Shown here piece by piece: positions 1 to 5,854 of a stretch of DNA of 5,888 nucleotides; within the stretch, counting starts at the first letter, position 1; every line of letters starts with the position of its first letter. The position numbers were made by a program, and so were the translations under genes. The notes beneath the pieces were generated by a model, which saw only the letters and a program-made list of their open reading frames with translations, was not told the DNA's origin and did not search any database. The stretch comes from Collinsella sp. (GTDB lineage Bacteria > Actinomycetota > Coriobacteriia > Coriobacteriales > Coriobacteriaceae), in contig JAIHTM010000172.1 of assembly GCA_022713905.1 (NCBI GenBank), forward strand, positions 1 to 5,888, read 5' to 3'.

Positions 1-23
1 ACCTAATTGTTGCCCGGCGTTTG

Positions 24-68
24 CCCAGATAAAACCTACCAAAAATGAACCTGTCCCTTTTTGGTAGG
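24..68 (+). repeat. Palindromic intergenic repeat, left copy (REP/MITE-like)
   Basis: About 44 bp that recur in inverted orientation at 3592-3635. Aligning this copy with the reverse complement of the other shows near identity over the core ATAAAACCT, then CCAAAA, TGAACCTGTCCC and TTTTTGGT, with a few substitutions and one A-run length change. The copy contains a perfect 11-bp inverted repeat, CCTACCAAAAA (35-45) and TTTTTGGTAGG (58-68), around a 12-nt loop. The loop motif resembles REP-like palindromes linked to RAYT (Y1 tyrosine) transposases in other bacteria; that link is from memory. No transposase lies in the window. Confidence 0.75.
31..68 (-). terminator. Rho-independent-type terminator of the ABC operon
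   Basis: Read on the minus strand, directly after the permease TAG stop (69-71), the sequence forms an 11-bp perfect stem (CCTACCAAAAA with TTTTTGGTAGG), a 12-nt loop and then a TTTTAT tail. Its position and shape fit an intrinsic terminator, although the stem is AU-rich at the loop end. It is the same DNA as the left repeat copy, so the repeat appears to serve as the operon terminator. The A-run on the other strand could make it partly bidirectional. Confidence 0.55.
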
Positions 69-2846
69 CTACTCGGCGCTTTTGAGGGCTCCGACCATGT
101 CGATCTTGTTGAGCGTTCGATTGGTGGCGAGGTTGACGATGATTGTGAACGCAAAGGCCAGCACCACGGCAAGCACGTAGCTCAGCGGCTCGACCTCAAC
201 GTCAAAGTAGAGCGACGGCATCTGCAGGATGTACGTAAAGCTCTCGGCCAGCAAGCCGCCCAGCGGAACGCCCAGCGCGGCACCGATTGCCGTCAAAATC
301 AACGTCTCCTTGTTGACGTAATGGTGCACCTCGCCGCGGCGGAAGCCCAGCACCTTAATAGTCGCCAGCTCGCGCTCGCGCTCCGAGATGTTGGTGTTGG
401 ACAGCGTAAACACCACCACAAACGACAGGCACGCCGCCATAAAGGTCACGAGCACCACGACCGAGTTGATGATGGTGAAGTTGGCCTCGTAGTTTTCCCA
501 ATGCTCGGCCGTGCTCGAAAGCGTCAGCCATCCGTCGCTTTTAAGTTGCTTGCTAAACGCAATCTGATCGGCCGACGAACCCTTGAGCAGCGCAAAGATG
601 CCGTTGAGACGGACGCTTCGACCAAACGCACGTTCATAGGTACTCTGCGTCATATAGAGCGTGTTGCCCAGGTAGTTGAGCGAAATACCGCTCACCTCGA
701 CATCGGCGACGTTGAGCGACGAATCCTGAACCTGCGCCGTATCGCCCGGTTGAATCCCCAACACCAATTGCGAGCTTTTGCTCAGATACACATCCCCGTC
801 GCGCAAAGCGAGCGGCTCTTTGGACTCATCCTCCAGGCACACGTAGTCGTCCAAGTCGCCCGTGCGATCATCGGGCACCACGATCAGCTGCACGGTCTCG
901 CTCTTGCCGCCAAATGTAAAGGTGACGTTGTCGGTCATAATCGGCAGCGTCGAAGTCACGGTCACGTCGGAATCCTTGGCTGCGCTTCGCTCATCCAATG
1001 CCGCGCACGTCTGCGAAAAATCGTCGGGATTGGCAACCGCCAGCAGGTCATAGCGCGTGATATGCCCGTACTGCTTGGGCGAAAGCGCCACCGACGTATC
1101 GCGGATGCCCATGCCGCAAATCACAAGCGCCGTACAGCCCGCGATGCCAAAGATGGTCATAAAGGCGCGCTTTTTGTAACGGAATAGGTTGCGTGCAGCG
1201 ACCTTGTTCAAAAAGCCCATGCGGCGCCAGATAAAGCCGATGCGCTCGAGCAAGATGCGCGAGCCAGCGCGCGGGGCCTTGGGACGCATAAGCGAGGCCG
1301 GGGTCTCGGCCATCTCGTGGCGGCAGGCGATAATCGTGGCGCCCACCACGCCCACGGCAAACAGCGCCACCGAGACGGTCGAGGACACGATGTCGTACGA
1401 AAGCAGCATCTGGGGCAGCGAGTACATGTCGTCGAACACCGTAAACAGGAACAGCGGCAGGCCCACAAATCCGATGATGTTGCCGAGCACGCCGCCGATC
1501 AGACAAGCCCACAGCGCATAGTCCACGTATTTGGACAGGATGCGTCCGCGCGAATAGCCGAGCGCCTTATACAGGCCGATGAGCGTGCGCTCCTCCTCGA
1601 CCATACGCGTGGCGGTGGTAAGGCTGATGAGCACGGCGACGATAAAGAAGATGAACGGGAACACCGTGGCGATGGCTTCAATTGACGAGCTATCGCTCTC
1701 CACGCTCGAGTAGCTTGCGATATTGCCGCGGTCCTGGATGTACCAGGTGCATTCGCCCAGGTCGGAAAGCTCGGCGCGGGCGTCGGCAAACTGTTGGTCG
1801 GCGGCGGCACGGCGCTGGTCCAGGTCGGCTTGCGCCTGCGCACGCTCGTCGCTGCCCTCGGCCATGCGATTGATGTTGTCCTGCTCGATCCCAAAGAGCA
1901 TGGCGGCCTGACGCTCGGCCGCATCCAAGCTTGTCGGCGTGTCGACCGTCAGCTCCTGAGCGCGCGCCTTCTCACGCTCCTCGCGGATCTTCTCTATATT
2001 GCCCTTGACCTCATTGATCTTTGCCGCGTAGGCATCCGAATATGAGTTGAGATCCTTGGCTCCCTCGACGACCACGTGGACCGCGGAGTAGGAAGAAGAT
2101 GTCGCGGCGTCCTCGCTCACATAGAACTTATAGTCCGCCGCCGAGGCGGCACGGAAGGCGTTGACCGTCGAGTCGGAGCTCACATCAGTGGGATCGAGAA
2201 CCTCGGCCGTGATGGTGTAATCGCCATCGGCAAACTGATCCTTGGCGCTTTGGTTCGACGAGCTCGCATCGTTGGCAGCAAAGCTCACCGTATCGCCGAG
2301 CTTTTTGCCCGAAGCCTTCAGGAACTTCGAAGTCACCGCGACCTCATCGGCGCTCTCGGGCAAATCGCCGTTCACGAGCACTGGCTGATCGATATTCTCC
2401 TTGGAGAGACTTTGCACGACCACGCGCTCGCGCGTTGTGCCCACGGCGGTGTAGGCGGTCTCGGTGTAGATGCCCTCGGCCGTTTCGACGCCATCGACCT
2501 CTTGGATGGCGTCGAGATCATCGTCAGTCAGGCCATAGGTCGACTGCACGTTAATGTCATAGACATTTTGCTGGTCGAAGTAGGCGTCAACCGAATCGCA
2601 CAGGTCCTCGCAACCCGCCTTAAGGCCGCACATCACGCTCACGCCGAGCGCGGTGATCACGACGATTGACAAGAAGCGCTTAAGACTGCCTCGGATTGTG
2701 CGGTAGATGCCACGGCGAAAAACCGTCGGCACCATATCGTTTGAGCTTTGGGCGGTGCGGTAGGTCGTAAAATCCTGCTCGCGCTCCGTGTTCTGTGCGT
2801 CGCGGCGTAGGCTGTTTTGGCGATCTTGGTCCATGGGCGCTACCAC
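69..2846 (-). CDS. ABC transporter permease, double FtsX domain, large ectodomain
   Basis: Integral-membrane subunit of an ABC exporter in the MacB/FtsX/LolCE superfamily; works with the ATPase encoded just upstream. The 925-residue product shows a hydrophilic N-terminus, TM1 at about 57-77 and a long extracytoplasmic domain at about 80-390 with a charged Glu/Arg/Ala-rich coiled-coil stretch near 275-360. A first FtsX core follows (TMs about 392-412, 440-470, 488-508). The second half has a TM at about 560-580, an ectodomain to about 790, and a second FtsX core (TMs about 792-815, 848-872, 888-906). Both cores carry the usual cytoplasmic coupling motif: EEERTLIGLYKALGYSRG at about 417-434 and ERERELATIKVLGFRRG at about 823-839. 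The start is uncertain: a GTG at 2846 overlaps the ATPase stop, while an ATG at 2834 (residue 5) lies 5 nt past it; neither has a strong Shine-Dalgarno. The tight spacing implies translational coupling. The substrate is unknown: relatives export peptides or lipoproteins, or drive cell-wall hydrolases. Confidence 0.93.
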   Translation of the reverse strand: MVAPMDQDRQNSLRRDAQNTEREQDFTTYRTAQSSNDMVPTVFRRGIYRTIRGSLKRFLSIVVITALGVSVMCGLKAGCEDLCDSVDAYFDQQNVYDINVQSTYGLTDDDLDAIQEVDGVETAEGIYTETAYTAVGTTRERVVVQSLSKENIDQPVLVNGDLPESADEVAVTSKFLKASGKKLGDTVSFAANDASSSNQSAKDQFADGDYTITAEVLDPTDVSSDSTVNAFRAASAADYKFYVSEDAATSSSYSAVHVVVEGAKDLNSYSDAYAAKINEVKGNIEKIREEREKARAQELTVDTPTSLDAAERQAAMLFGIEQDNINRMAEGSDERAQAQADLDQRRAAADQQFADARAELSDLGECTWYIQDRGNIASYSSVESDSSSIEAIATVFPFIFFIVAVLISLTTATRMVEEERTLIGLYKALGYSRGRILSKYVDYALWACLIGGVLGNIIGFVGLPLFLFTVFDDMYSLPQMLLSYDIVSSTVSVALFAVGVVGATIIACRHEMAETPASLMRPKAPRAGSRILLERIGFIWRRMGFLNKVAARNLFRYKKRAFMTIFGIAGCTALVICGMGIRDTSVALSPKQYGHITRYDLLAVANPDDFSQTCAALDERSAAKDSDVTVTSTLPIMTDNVTFTFGGKSETVQLIVVPDDRTGDLDDYVCLEDESKEPLALRDGDVYLSKSSQLVLGIQPGDTAQVQDSSLNVADVEVSGISLNYLGNTLYMTQSTYERAFGRSVRLNGIFALLKGSSADQIAFSKQLKSDGWLTLSSTAEHWENYEANFTIINSVVVLVTFMAACLSFVVVFTLSNTNISERERELATIKVLGFRRGEVHHYVNKETLILTAIGAALGVPLGGLLAESFTYILQMPSLYFDVEVEPLSYVLAVVLAFAFTIIVNLATNRTLNKIDMVGALKSAE

Positions 2847-3541
2847 TCGATCGTCTCGATAGGCACGGGATTTTGCTGGACCGTCTCGCTCTCCACGCGG
2901 CCGCTCTTAAAGCGGATCAGGCGATCGGCCATGGGCGCCAGCGCGGAGTTATGGGTGATGATGATGACCGTGATGCCCTGCTTGCGACAGGTGTCCTGTA
3001 GCAGCTGCAAGATCTGCTTGCCGGTTTTGTAGTCGAGTGCGCCCGTGGGCTCGTCGCACAGGAGCAACTTGGGGTTCTTGGCCAGCGCGCGGGCGATGGA
3101 CACACGCTGCTGCTCGCCGCCCGAAAGCTGCGCCGGAAAGTTAGCAAGACGGTCGCCCAGGCCAACCTGACGAAGCGTTTGCTCGGCATCGAGCGAATCG
3201 GGGCAAATCTGCGCCGCAAGCTCGACATTTTCGAGCGCCGTCAGGTTGGGGACCAGATTGTAGAACTGGAAGACAAAGCCGACGTCGGCACGGCGGTATT
3301 CCACGAGCTGCGCCTCGTTGGCGGAGCTCACGTCGCGCCCGTCCACCGTCACAGTGCCGGAGGTTACCGTATCCATGCCACCCAGGATGTTGAGCGCCGT
3401 AGTCTTGCCGGCACCCGAGGCGCCCAAAATGATGGCGAGCTCGCCACGCTCGACCGTAAAGCTCGCGCCGTCGAGTGCGTGAATGCGGGCGTCGCCCTCG
3501 CCGTATGCCTTGATGACGTCTTTGAATTCGATATAAGCCAT
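2840..3541 (-). CDS. ABC transporter ATP-binding protein (MacB/LolD type)
   Basis: Cytoplasmic ATPase subunit that powers the partner FtsX-type permease. All catalytic motifs are intact in the 233-residue product: Walker A GASGAGKT at 40-47, Q-loop Gln92 in FVFQFYNLVPNLTALENV, signature LSGGEQQR at 139-146, Walker B LLLCDEP at about 159-165, D-loop GALD, and switch His197 in IIITHN. The FQFYNLVPNLTALENV stretch is typical of the LolD/MacB/FtsE group, matching the FtsX permease next door. The length is usual for the family. The ATG at 3541 gives a canonical N-terminus (MAYIEFKDVIKAYG); a weak GGGAA Shine-Dalgarno sits at 3549-3553. The stop overlaps the possible GTG start of the permease, so the two form one operon, first gene here. 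No clear sigma-A promoter could be assigned; the right copy of the flanking repeat lies only about 50 bp upstream and may overlap it. Confidence 0.96.
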   Translation of the reverse strand: MAYIEFKDVIKAYGEGDARIHALDGASFTVERGELAIILGASGAGKTTALNILGGMDTVTSGTVTVDGRDVSSANEAQLVEYRRADVGFVFQFYNLVPNLTALENVELAAQICPDSLDAEQTLRQVGLGDRLANFPAQLSGGEQQRVSIARALAKNPKLLLCDEPTGALDYKTGKQILQLLQDTCRKQGITVIIITHNSALAPMADRLIRFKSGRVESETVQQNPVPIETIEW

Positions 3542-3591
3542 CGATCGGTTCCCATCTGGTCGGATAACTCTTTAGTATTACCCATTTCGCA

Positions 3592-3635
3592 CCGACCAAA
3601 AAGGGACAGGTTCATTTTGGCAGGTTTTATATGGG
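3592..3635 (-). repeat. Palindromic intergenic repeat, right copy (inverted relative to 24-68)
   Basis: Reverse-complement copy of the repeat at 24-68, sharing the TGAACCTGTCCC loop and the CCAAAA/TTTTTGG arms plus the ATAAAACCT extension. Its palindrome is decayed: CC pairs remain at both ends, but the inner positions GA (3594-3595) and CA (3621-3622) no longer pair, and one arm has four rather than five A/T. On the plus strand it is followed by TTTTAT, so the T-rich tails of both copies face away from the ABC operon. It lies just upstream of the operon start codon, inside the likely promoter region. Confidence 0.72.
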
Positions 3636-3742
3636 GAAACGGCAACCATAGATGAGGCACCGGAAAGGCAGAGAAATCATCGACGGGGTCAGGCCGACCG
3701 CCAAACACAACGCACGCATCTCTATCTGTCAGCAAAATCATT
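3636..3742. other. Intergenic stretch, nothing recognised
   Basis: The non-coding spacer between the divergent ABC operon and the GyrI-like gene is 271 bp in all (3542-3812). It contains the right repeat copy on the ABC side and the LexA box plus promoter on the other. In the middle part, 3636-3742, I see no RNA gene, no convincing hairpin and no small ORF with a ribosome site. Confidence 0.5.
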
Positions 3743-3771
3743 CGAACAACTGTTCGTTTCTATGATATGAT
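3741..3771 (+). promoter_or_regulatory. Putative sigma-A promoter of the GyrI-like gene
   Basis: A -10-like TATGAT occurs twice in an overlapping register (3761-3766 and 3766-3771), five of six positions matching TATAAT. No good -35 hexamer is visible; TTCGAA at 3741-3746 would sit 19 bp from the second -10. The start point would be near 3778, giving a short leader of about 35 nt. The LexA box overlaps the upstream element. Confidence 0.45.
3743..3756. promoter_or_regulatory. LexA (SOS) operator, Gram-positive/actinobacterial type
   Basis: The 14-mer CGAACAACTGTTCG contains perfect palindromic half-sites CGAAC and GTTCG around a 4-nt centre (AACT), which is the LexA/DinR box pattern CGAAC-N4-GTTCG of Bacillus and actinobacteria. 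It lies immediately upstream of two overlapping TATGAT -10-like hexamers (3761-3766 and 3766-3771), so bound LexA would cover the -35/spacer region of the promoter of the GyrI-like gene. The box is 57 bp ahead of that start codon and about 200 bp from the divergent ABC gene, so control of the former is more likely. Confidence 0.75.
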
Positions 3772-3812
3772 TCCACTATCTAAGCAGGCCAATACGCAGA
3801 AAGGCGGCCAAC

Positions 3813-4451
3813 ATGGCGTTCGACTTTAAGAAGGAATGCAAGGAGCTCTACAAACCTGCAAGCAAGCCGAGTATCGTAACTGTCCCGCCTATGAGCTACG
3901 TTGCCGTTCGCGGAAAGGGCGACCCAAATACCGAAGGTGGCGAGTATCAAAACGCCCTGCCACTGCTTTACGGCATCGCCTATACCGTCAAGATGTCGAA
4001 GAAAGGCTCAAGGAGTATCGAGGGCTATTTCGACTTTGTAGTACCGCCGCTCGAGGGATTCTGGTGGCAAGACTCCCCGAGCGGCGACATCGATTATGTA
4101 CGCAAGGACGATTTCAACTTTATCTCGTGCATCCGCCTGCCCGATTTCGTCAGCCGAGATGATTTTGACTGGGCAGTCGCGGAGGCCACGACCAAAAAGA
4201 AACTGGACTTTTCCGCCGTCGAGCTGCTTAAAGTTGATGAGGGTCTCTGCGTTCAATGCATGCACACCGGTCCCTACGACAACGAACCGGCGACCGTAGA
4301 CGCTATGCATGAATACACAACCGAGCAGGGCTATGTCCCCGACTTCTCAGGCACCCGTTTACATCACGAAATCTATCTCTCCGATCCACGCAAGTGTGCG
4401 CCGGAGAAACTTAAAACTGTGGTTCGTCATCCTATCAAGCGCGCTGAATAG
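3813..4451 (+). CDS. GyrI-like small-molecule-binding domain protein, LexA-boxed
   Basis: A 212-residue soluble protein of the stand-alone GyrI-like family (the COG4832-type group), lacking any DNA-binding domain. The N-terminal MAFDFKKECKELYKPASKPSI and the strand VPPMSYVAVRGKGDPN are typical of the family. The C-terminal end (about 181-206) holds the conserved block with HHEIYLSDPRK, in which Glu186 sits where the family's ligand-pocket acid lies. A GFWWQD aromatic patch occurs at about 82-87. Family members bind cationic or hydrophobic compounds; some stand-alone members have been reported to hydrolyse cyclopropanoid DNA-alkylating toxins, and E. coli GyrI (SbmC) protects gyrase. The ATG at 3813 is preceded by AAAGG at 3800-3804, 8 nt away. 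It is preceded by a LexA box, so SOS induction is inferred. No partner gene follows in the same operon. The family assignment is firm; the biochemical role is inference. Confidence 0.9.
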   Translation: MAFDFKKECKELYKPASKPSIVTVPPMSYVAVRGKGDPNTEGGEYQNALPLLYGIAYTVKMSKKGSRSIEGYFDFVVPPLEGFWWQDSPSGDIDYVRKDDFNFISCIRLPDFVSRDDFDWAVAEATTKKKLDFSAVELLKVDEGLCVQCMHTGPYDNEPATVDAMHEYTTEQGYVPDFSGTRLHHEIYLSDPRKCAPEKLKTVVRHPIKRAE

Positions 4452-4481
4452 CGTGGAGCGCCGCCCCGCGCATCAGGTTTT
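4451..4481 (+). terminator. Weak possible terminator after the GyrI-like gene
   Basis: GCGTGG at 4451-4456 can pair with CCGCGC at 4466-4471 (one G-U) around a 9-nt loop, but the following T-run (TTTT at 4478-4481) is short and several bases away. It is listed only because it sits directly at the stop codon. Confidence 0.2.
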
Positions 4482-4524
4482 AGGCCAGTCAACCAGCCGC
4501 CTCCTAGGCCGTCCGGTAATTATC

Positions 4525-4551
4525 TTGACGCGGCCCGTCGCATCTTATGAG
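4525..4551 (+). promoter_or_regulatory. Putative promoter ahead of the small RNA/Abi remnant
   Basis: TTGACG (4525-4530, five of six to the -35 consensus) and TATGAG (4546-4551, four of six to -10) are separated by 15 bp, which is short but tolerable. Transcription would start near 4558, only 8 nt before the hairpin at 4566. A base-by-base alternative -10 was not found. Confidence 0.35.
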
Positions 4552-4557
4552 TTTGTT

Positions 4558-4607
4558 TTGCTAAAGCTGGAAAGTCTCTCAACGATGCGCAACTCCAGCC
4601 CTTTTTC
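4558..4607 (+). ncRNA. Putative short structured RNA upstream of the Abi_2-family remnant
   Basis: Between a candidate promoter and the Abi start codon, GCTGG (4566-4570) pairs with CCAGC (4595-4599). After an AA bulge, AGT (4573-4575) pairs with ACT (4592-4594), enclosing a 16-nt loop CTCTCAACGATGCGCA. The stem is followed by CCTTTTTC, a terminator-like T-tract at 4602-4606, and the Shine-Dalgarno of the next gene comes after that. This would make a ~45-50-nt RNA ending before the coding region. AbiF-type (Abi_2) genes in other bacteria are known to have a structured non-coding RNA directly upstream; this placement fits, but I cannot match it to the published motif. It could equally be an attenuator in the Abi leader. 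Confidence 0.3.
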
Positions 4608-4622
4608 TATCAAGAGGCTTAA

Positions 4623-4977
4623 ATGAAATACCGGAAGTCGCGGATATCCATCAACGAACAGATAGCACTATTGACAGAAAACAAGGGTCTTAAGTGCTCT
4701 AATCAAAGCGAACTCGAGCGAGCTTTGGTCGAAGTCGGCCACTACAAACTGTCGGCCTACTGGTTTCCCTGCAAACCAAATGCAAGTCCGGGATTACCAT
4801 CTTTCGCGAAGGCACAACATTCGAAACCATCATCTACACGTATGAATTTGACCGAGCCCTCCGGCAGTTAATGTTTGATGCGGTCGGCAGAATTGAGATC
4901 TACCTCAGAAGCAGAATTGCCTATCTTGCCTCTGAGGAACGCGGGCCTTTCTGTTACCCAGATGTCACCATAACGAG
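4623..4977 (+). pseudogene. Abi_2/AbiD-F-like abortive infection gene, frameshifted and truncated
   Basis: Intact members of this family are HEPN-fold RNA-directed phage-defence proteins, usually about 300 residues. Here the N-terminal part is read from the ATG at 4623 (Shine-Dalgarno AAGAGG at 4612-4617, 5 nt away). It carries the family opening ISINEQIALLTENKGLKC and the HYKLSAYWFP motif. Around 4772-4796 the homology leaves this frame, which then ends at the TAA 4869-4871 after 82 residues. It continues in the frame whose codons begin at 4802, reading FREGTTFETIIYTYEFDRAL, then a block with GRIEIYLRSRIAYLASEERGPF. The offset fits loss of one base (or gain of two). After about 4960-4975 homology stops at the junction with a chloride-channel remnant, so more than half of the protein is absent. 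No slippery heptamer is evident, so a dead gene is more likely than programmed frameshifting. Confidence 0.75.
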
Positions 4978-5184
4978 GCTCAACTCGGCATGCCCATCGG
5001 GCTTTGCGCCGCGCTGGGATACGCCGCCGTCTTTGGCAGCGCCACCAATACGCTGCTCGCGCCGATCCTTATTGGCTGCGAAGTCTTCGGCTTTGGCGAC
5101 TTGCCGAAGTTCTTTATTGTCTGCGTCGTGGCTTACCTGTTCAACATGGATAAGTCGATCTACGCCCTGCAGAAGCGGGCGTAG
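4978..5184 (+). pseudogene. C-terminal remnant of a ClC-type chloride channel/antiporter
   Basis: In the frame of 4978, after EAQLGMPIGL the reading continues with CAALGYAAVFGSATNT, then a hydrophobic segment LLAPILIGCEVFGFGDLP, FFIVCVVAYLFNM and the end DKSIYALQKRA, with a TAG stop at 5182-5184. This matches the last helices of ClC family channels (the AALGxAAVFGxATNT region through the final helix with its conserved Ser-Ile-Tyr), where the tyrosine corresponds to the ion-coordinating C-terminal tyrosine. A complete ClC protein has about 400-450 residues or more; only about 65-69 remain. The ATG at 4990 is an internal Met of the homologous region, and no ribosome site precedes it, so I do not regard it as a functional small protein. 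It is fused head-on to the end of the Abi remnant, which marks a deletion or recombination junction near 4975. Confidence 0.7.
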
Positions 5185-5248
5185 ATGGATGTCCAAGCAG
5201 GTGGTCTCAACCGGAAACGGCGTCTTGGCTATGCAAAGCGCTCGAGTG

Positions 5249-5827
5249 TTACTCCTCGTACGCGCCCTCAAGCCGAAGCAGCCACTCCTTGCGATCAAGC
5301 CCGCCGGCATATCCGTTAAGCGAGCCGTCGGCCGCCACCACGCGATGGCATGGCACAATAATCGAAACAGGGTTGCGAGCGACCGCGGCCCCCACGGCAC
5401 GGGGAGACACAACGGGTGTCTCATTTCCCGGCACACGATGTCGAGCCGCAACACGCTGGGCGATCTCGCCATACGTAGCGACCTCGCCACGCGGAATAGA
5501 AAGCAGCTCGTACCAAACTTCACGCTGAAACGCCGTGCCAATCAAATGCAACGGCGGCGTAAACCGAGGTTCCTGCCCTGCAAAATAAGCATTCAGCCAA
5601 GCCCACGAACGCTCAAGCACCGAAGAAGCCGCACCATTTGCAGGACTCACCGACGACATGCCGCCAGCACCAGAAACTGCATCGGCGCCTTCAACATGTT
5701 CAGGATCTTCTTTGAGAAGCGTGGAGCCAAAATGCTCCTGTCCCTCAAACCAAAGCCCCGTCAGACCGCGGCCATCAGCGGCAAGCAAGATTTCGCCCAA
5801 AGGCGAAGCAAACGTCGTCGTGACCAC
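5249..5827 (-). CDS. ogt: Methylated-DNA--protein-cysteine S-methyltransferase
   Basis: Suicide repair enzyme that moves alkyl groups from O6-alkylguanine (and O4-alkylthymine) in DNA onto its own cysteine. The 192-residue product carries the active-site motif PCHRVV at 159-164 with nucleophile Cys160, the preceding NPVSIIV, the helix-turn-helix region GTAFQREVWYELLSIPRGEVATYGEIA (about 97-122), and RAVG at 143-146, whose Arg corresponds to the arginine finger that flips the base. The N-terminal domain begins with TTFASPLGEILLAADGRGLTGLWFEGQ. Between about 38 and 70 there is a low-complexity insertion (Gly/Ala/Ser-rich) that makes it slightly longer than the usual 150-180. The start is GTG (5825-5827), preceded by AAAGGAG at 5834-5840, 6 nt upstream; no ATG gives a better N-terminus. 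It is separate from the GyrI-like gene and has no LexA box in the visible upstream. The symbol ogt rather than adaB/mgmt is by convention for a stand-alone enzyme. Confidence 0.95.
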   Translation of the reverse strand: MVTTTFASPLGEILLAADGRGLTGLWFEGQEHFGSTLLKEDPEHVEGADAVSGAGGMSSVSPANGAASSVLERSWAWLNAYFAGQEPRFTPPLHLIGTAFQREVWYELLSIPRGEVATYGEIAQRVAARHRVPGNETPVVSPRAVGAAVARNPVSIIVPCHRVVAADGSLNGYAGGLDRKEWLLRLEGAYEE

Positions 5828-5854
5828 CAGCGGCTCCTTTCAAAACTCCGCAAC

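Noticed and set aside
45..1187. Long plus-strand open frame of 380 codons opposite the permease gene
   Set aside because: It is the antisense shadow of a clear FtsX permease, starts inside the repeat, has no ribosome site and shows arginine/histidine-rich non-protein-like composition.
3364..3741. Minus-strand 125-codon open frame spanning the intergenic region and the ATPase start
   Set aside because: It overlaps the ATPase in another frame and includes translated repeat sequence (KMNLSLFGR), a product of the palindrome and not a gene.
4309..4626. Plus-strand 105-codon open frame between the GyrI-like and Abi genes
   Set aside because: It starts inside the GyrI-like coding sequence in another frame, has no recognisable domain, and its end covers the putative structured RNA.
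4772..4796. Programmed -1 ribosomal frameshift in the Abi gene
   Set aside because: No X-XXY-YYZ slippery heptamer in the correct frame and no clear downstream pseudoknot; the downstream truncation also indicates a dead gene.
4954..5541. Minus-strand 195-codon open frame over the ClC remnant and the end of ogt
   Set aside because: It overlaps the ogt coding region in another frame, has no family resemblance and no ribosome site.
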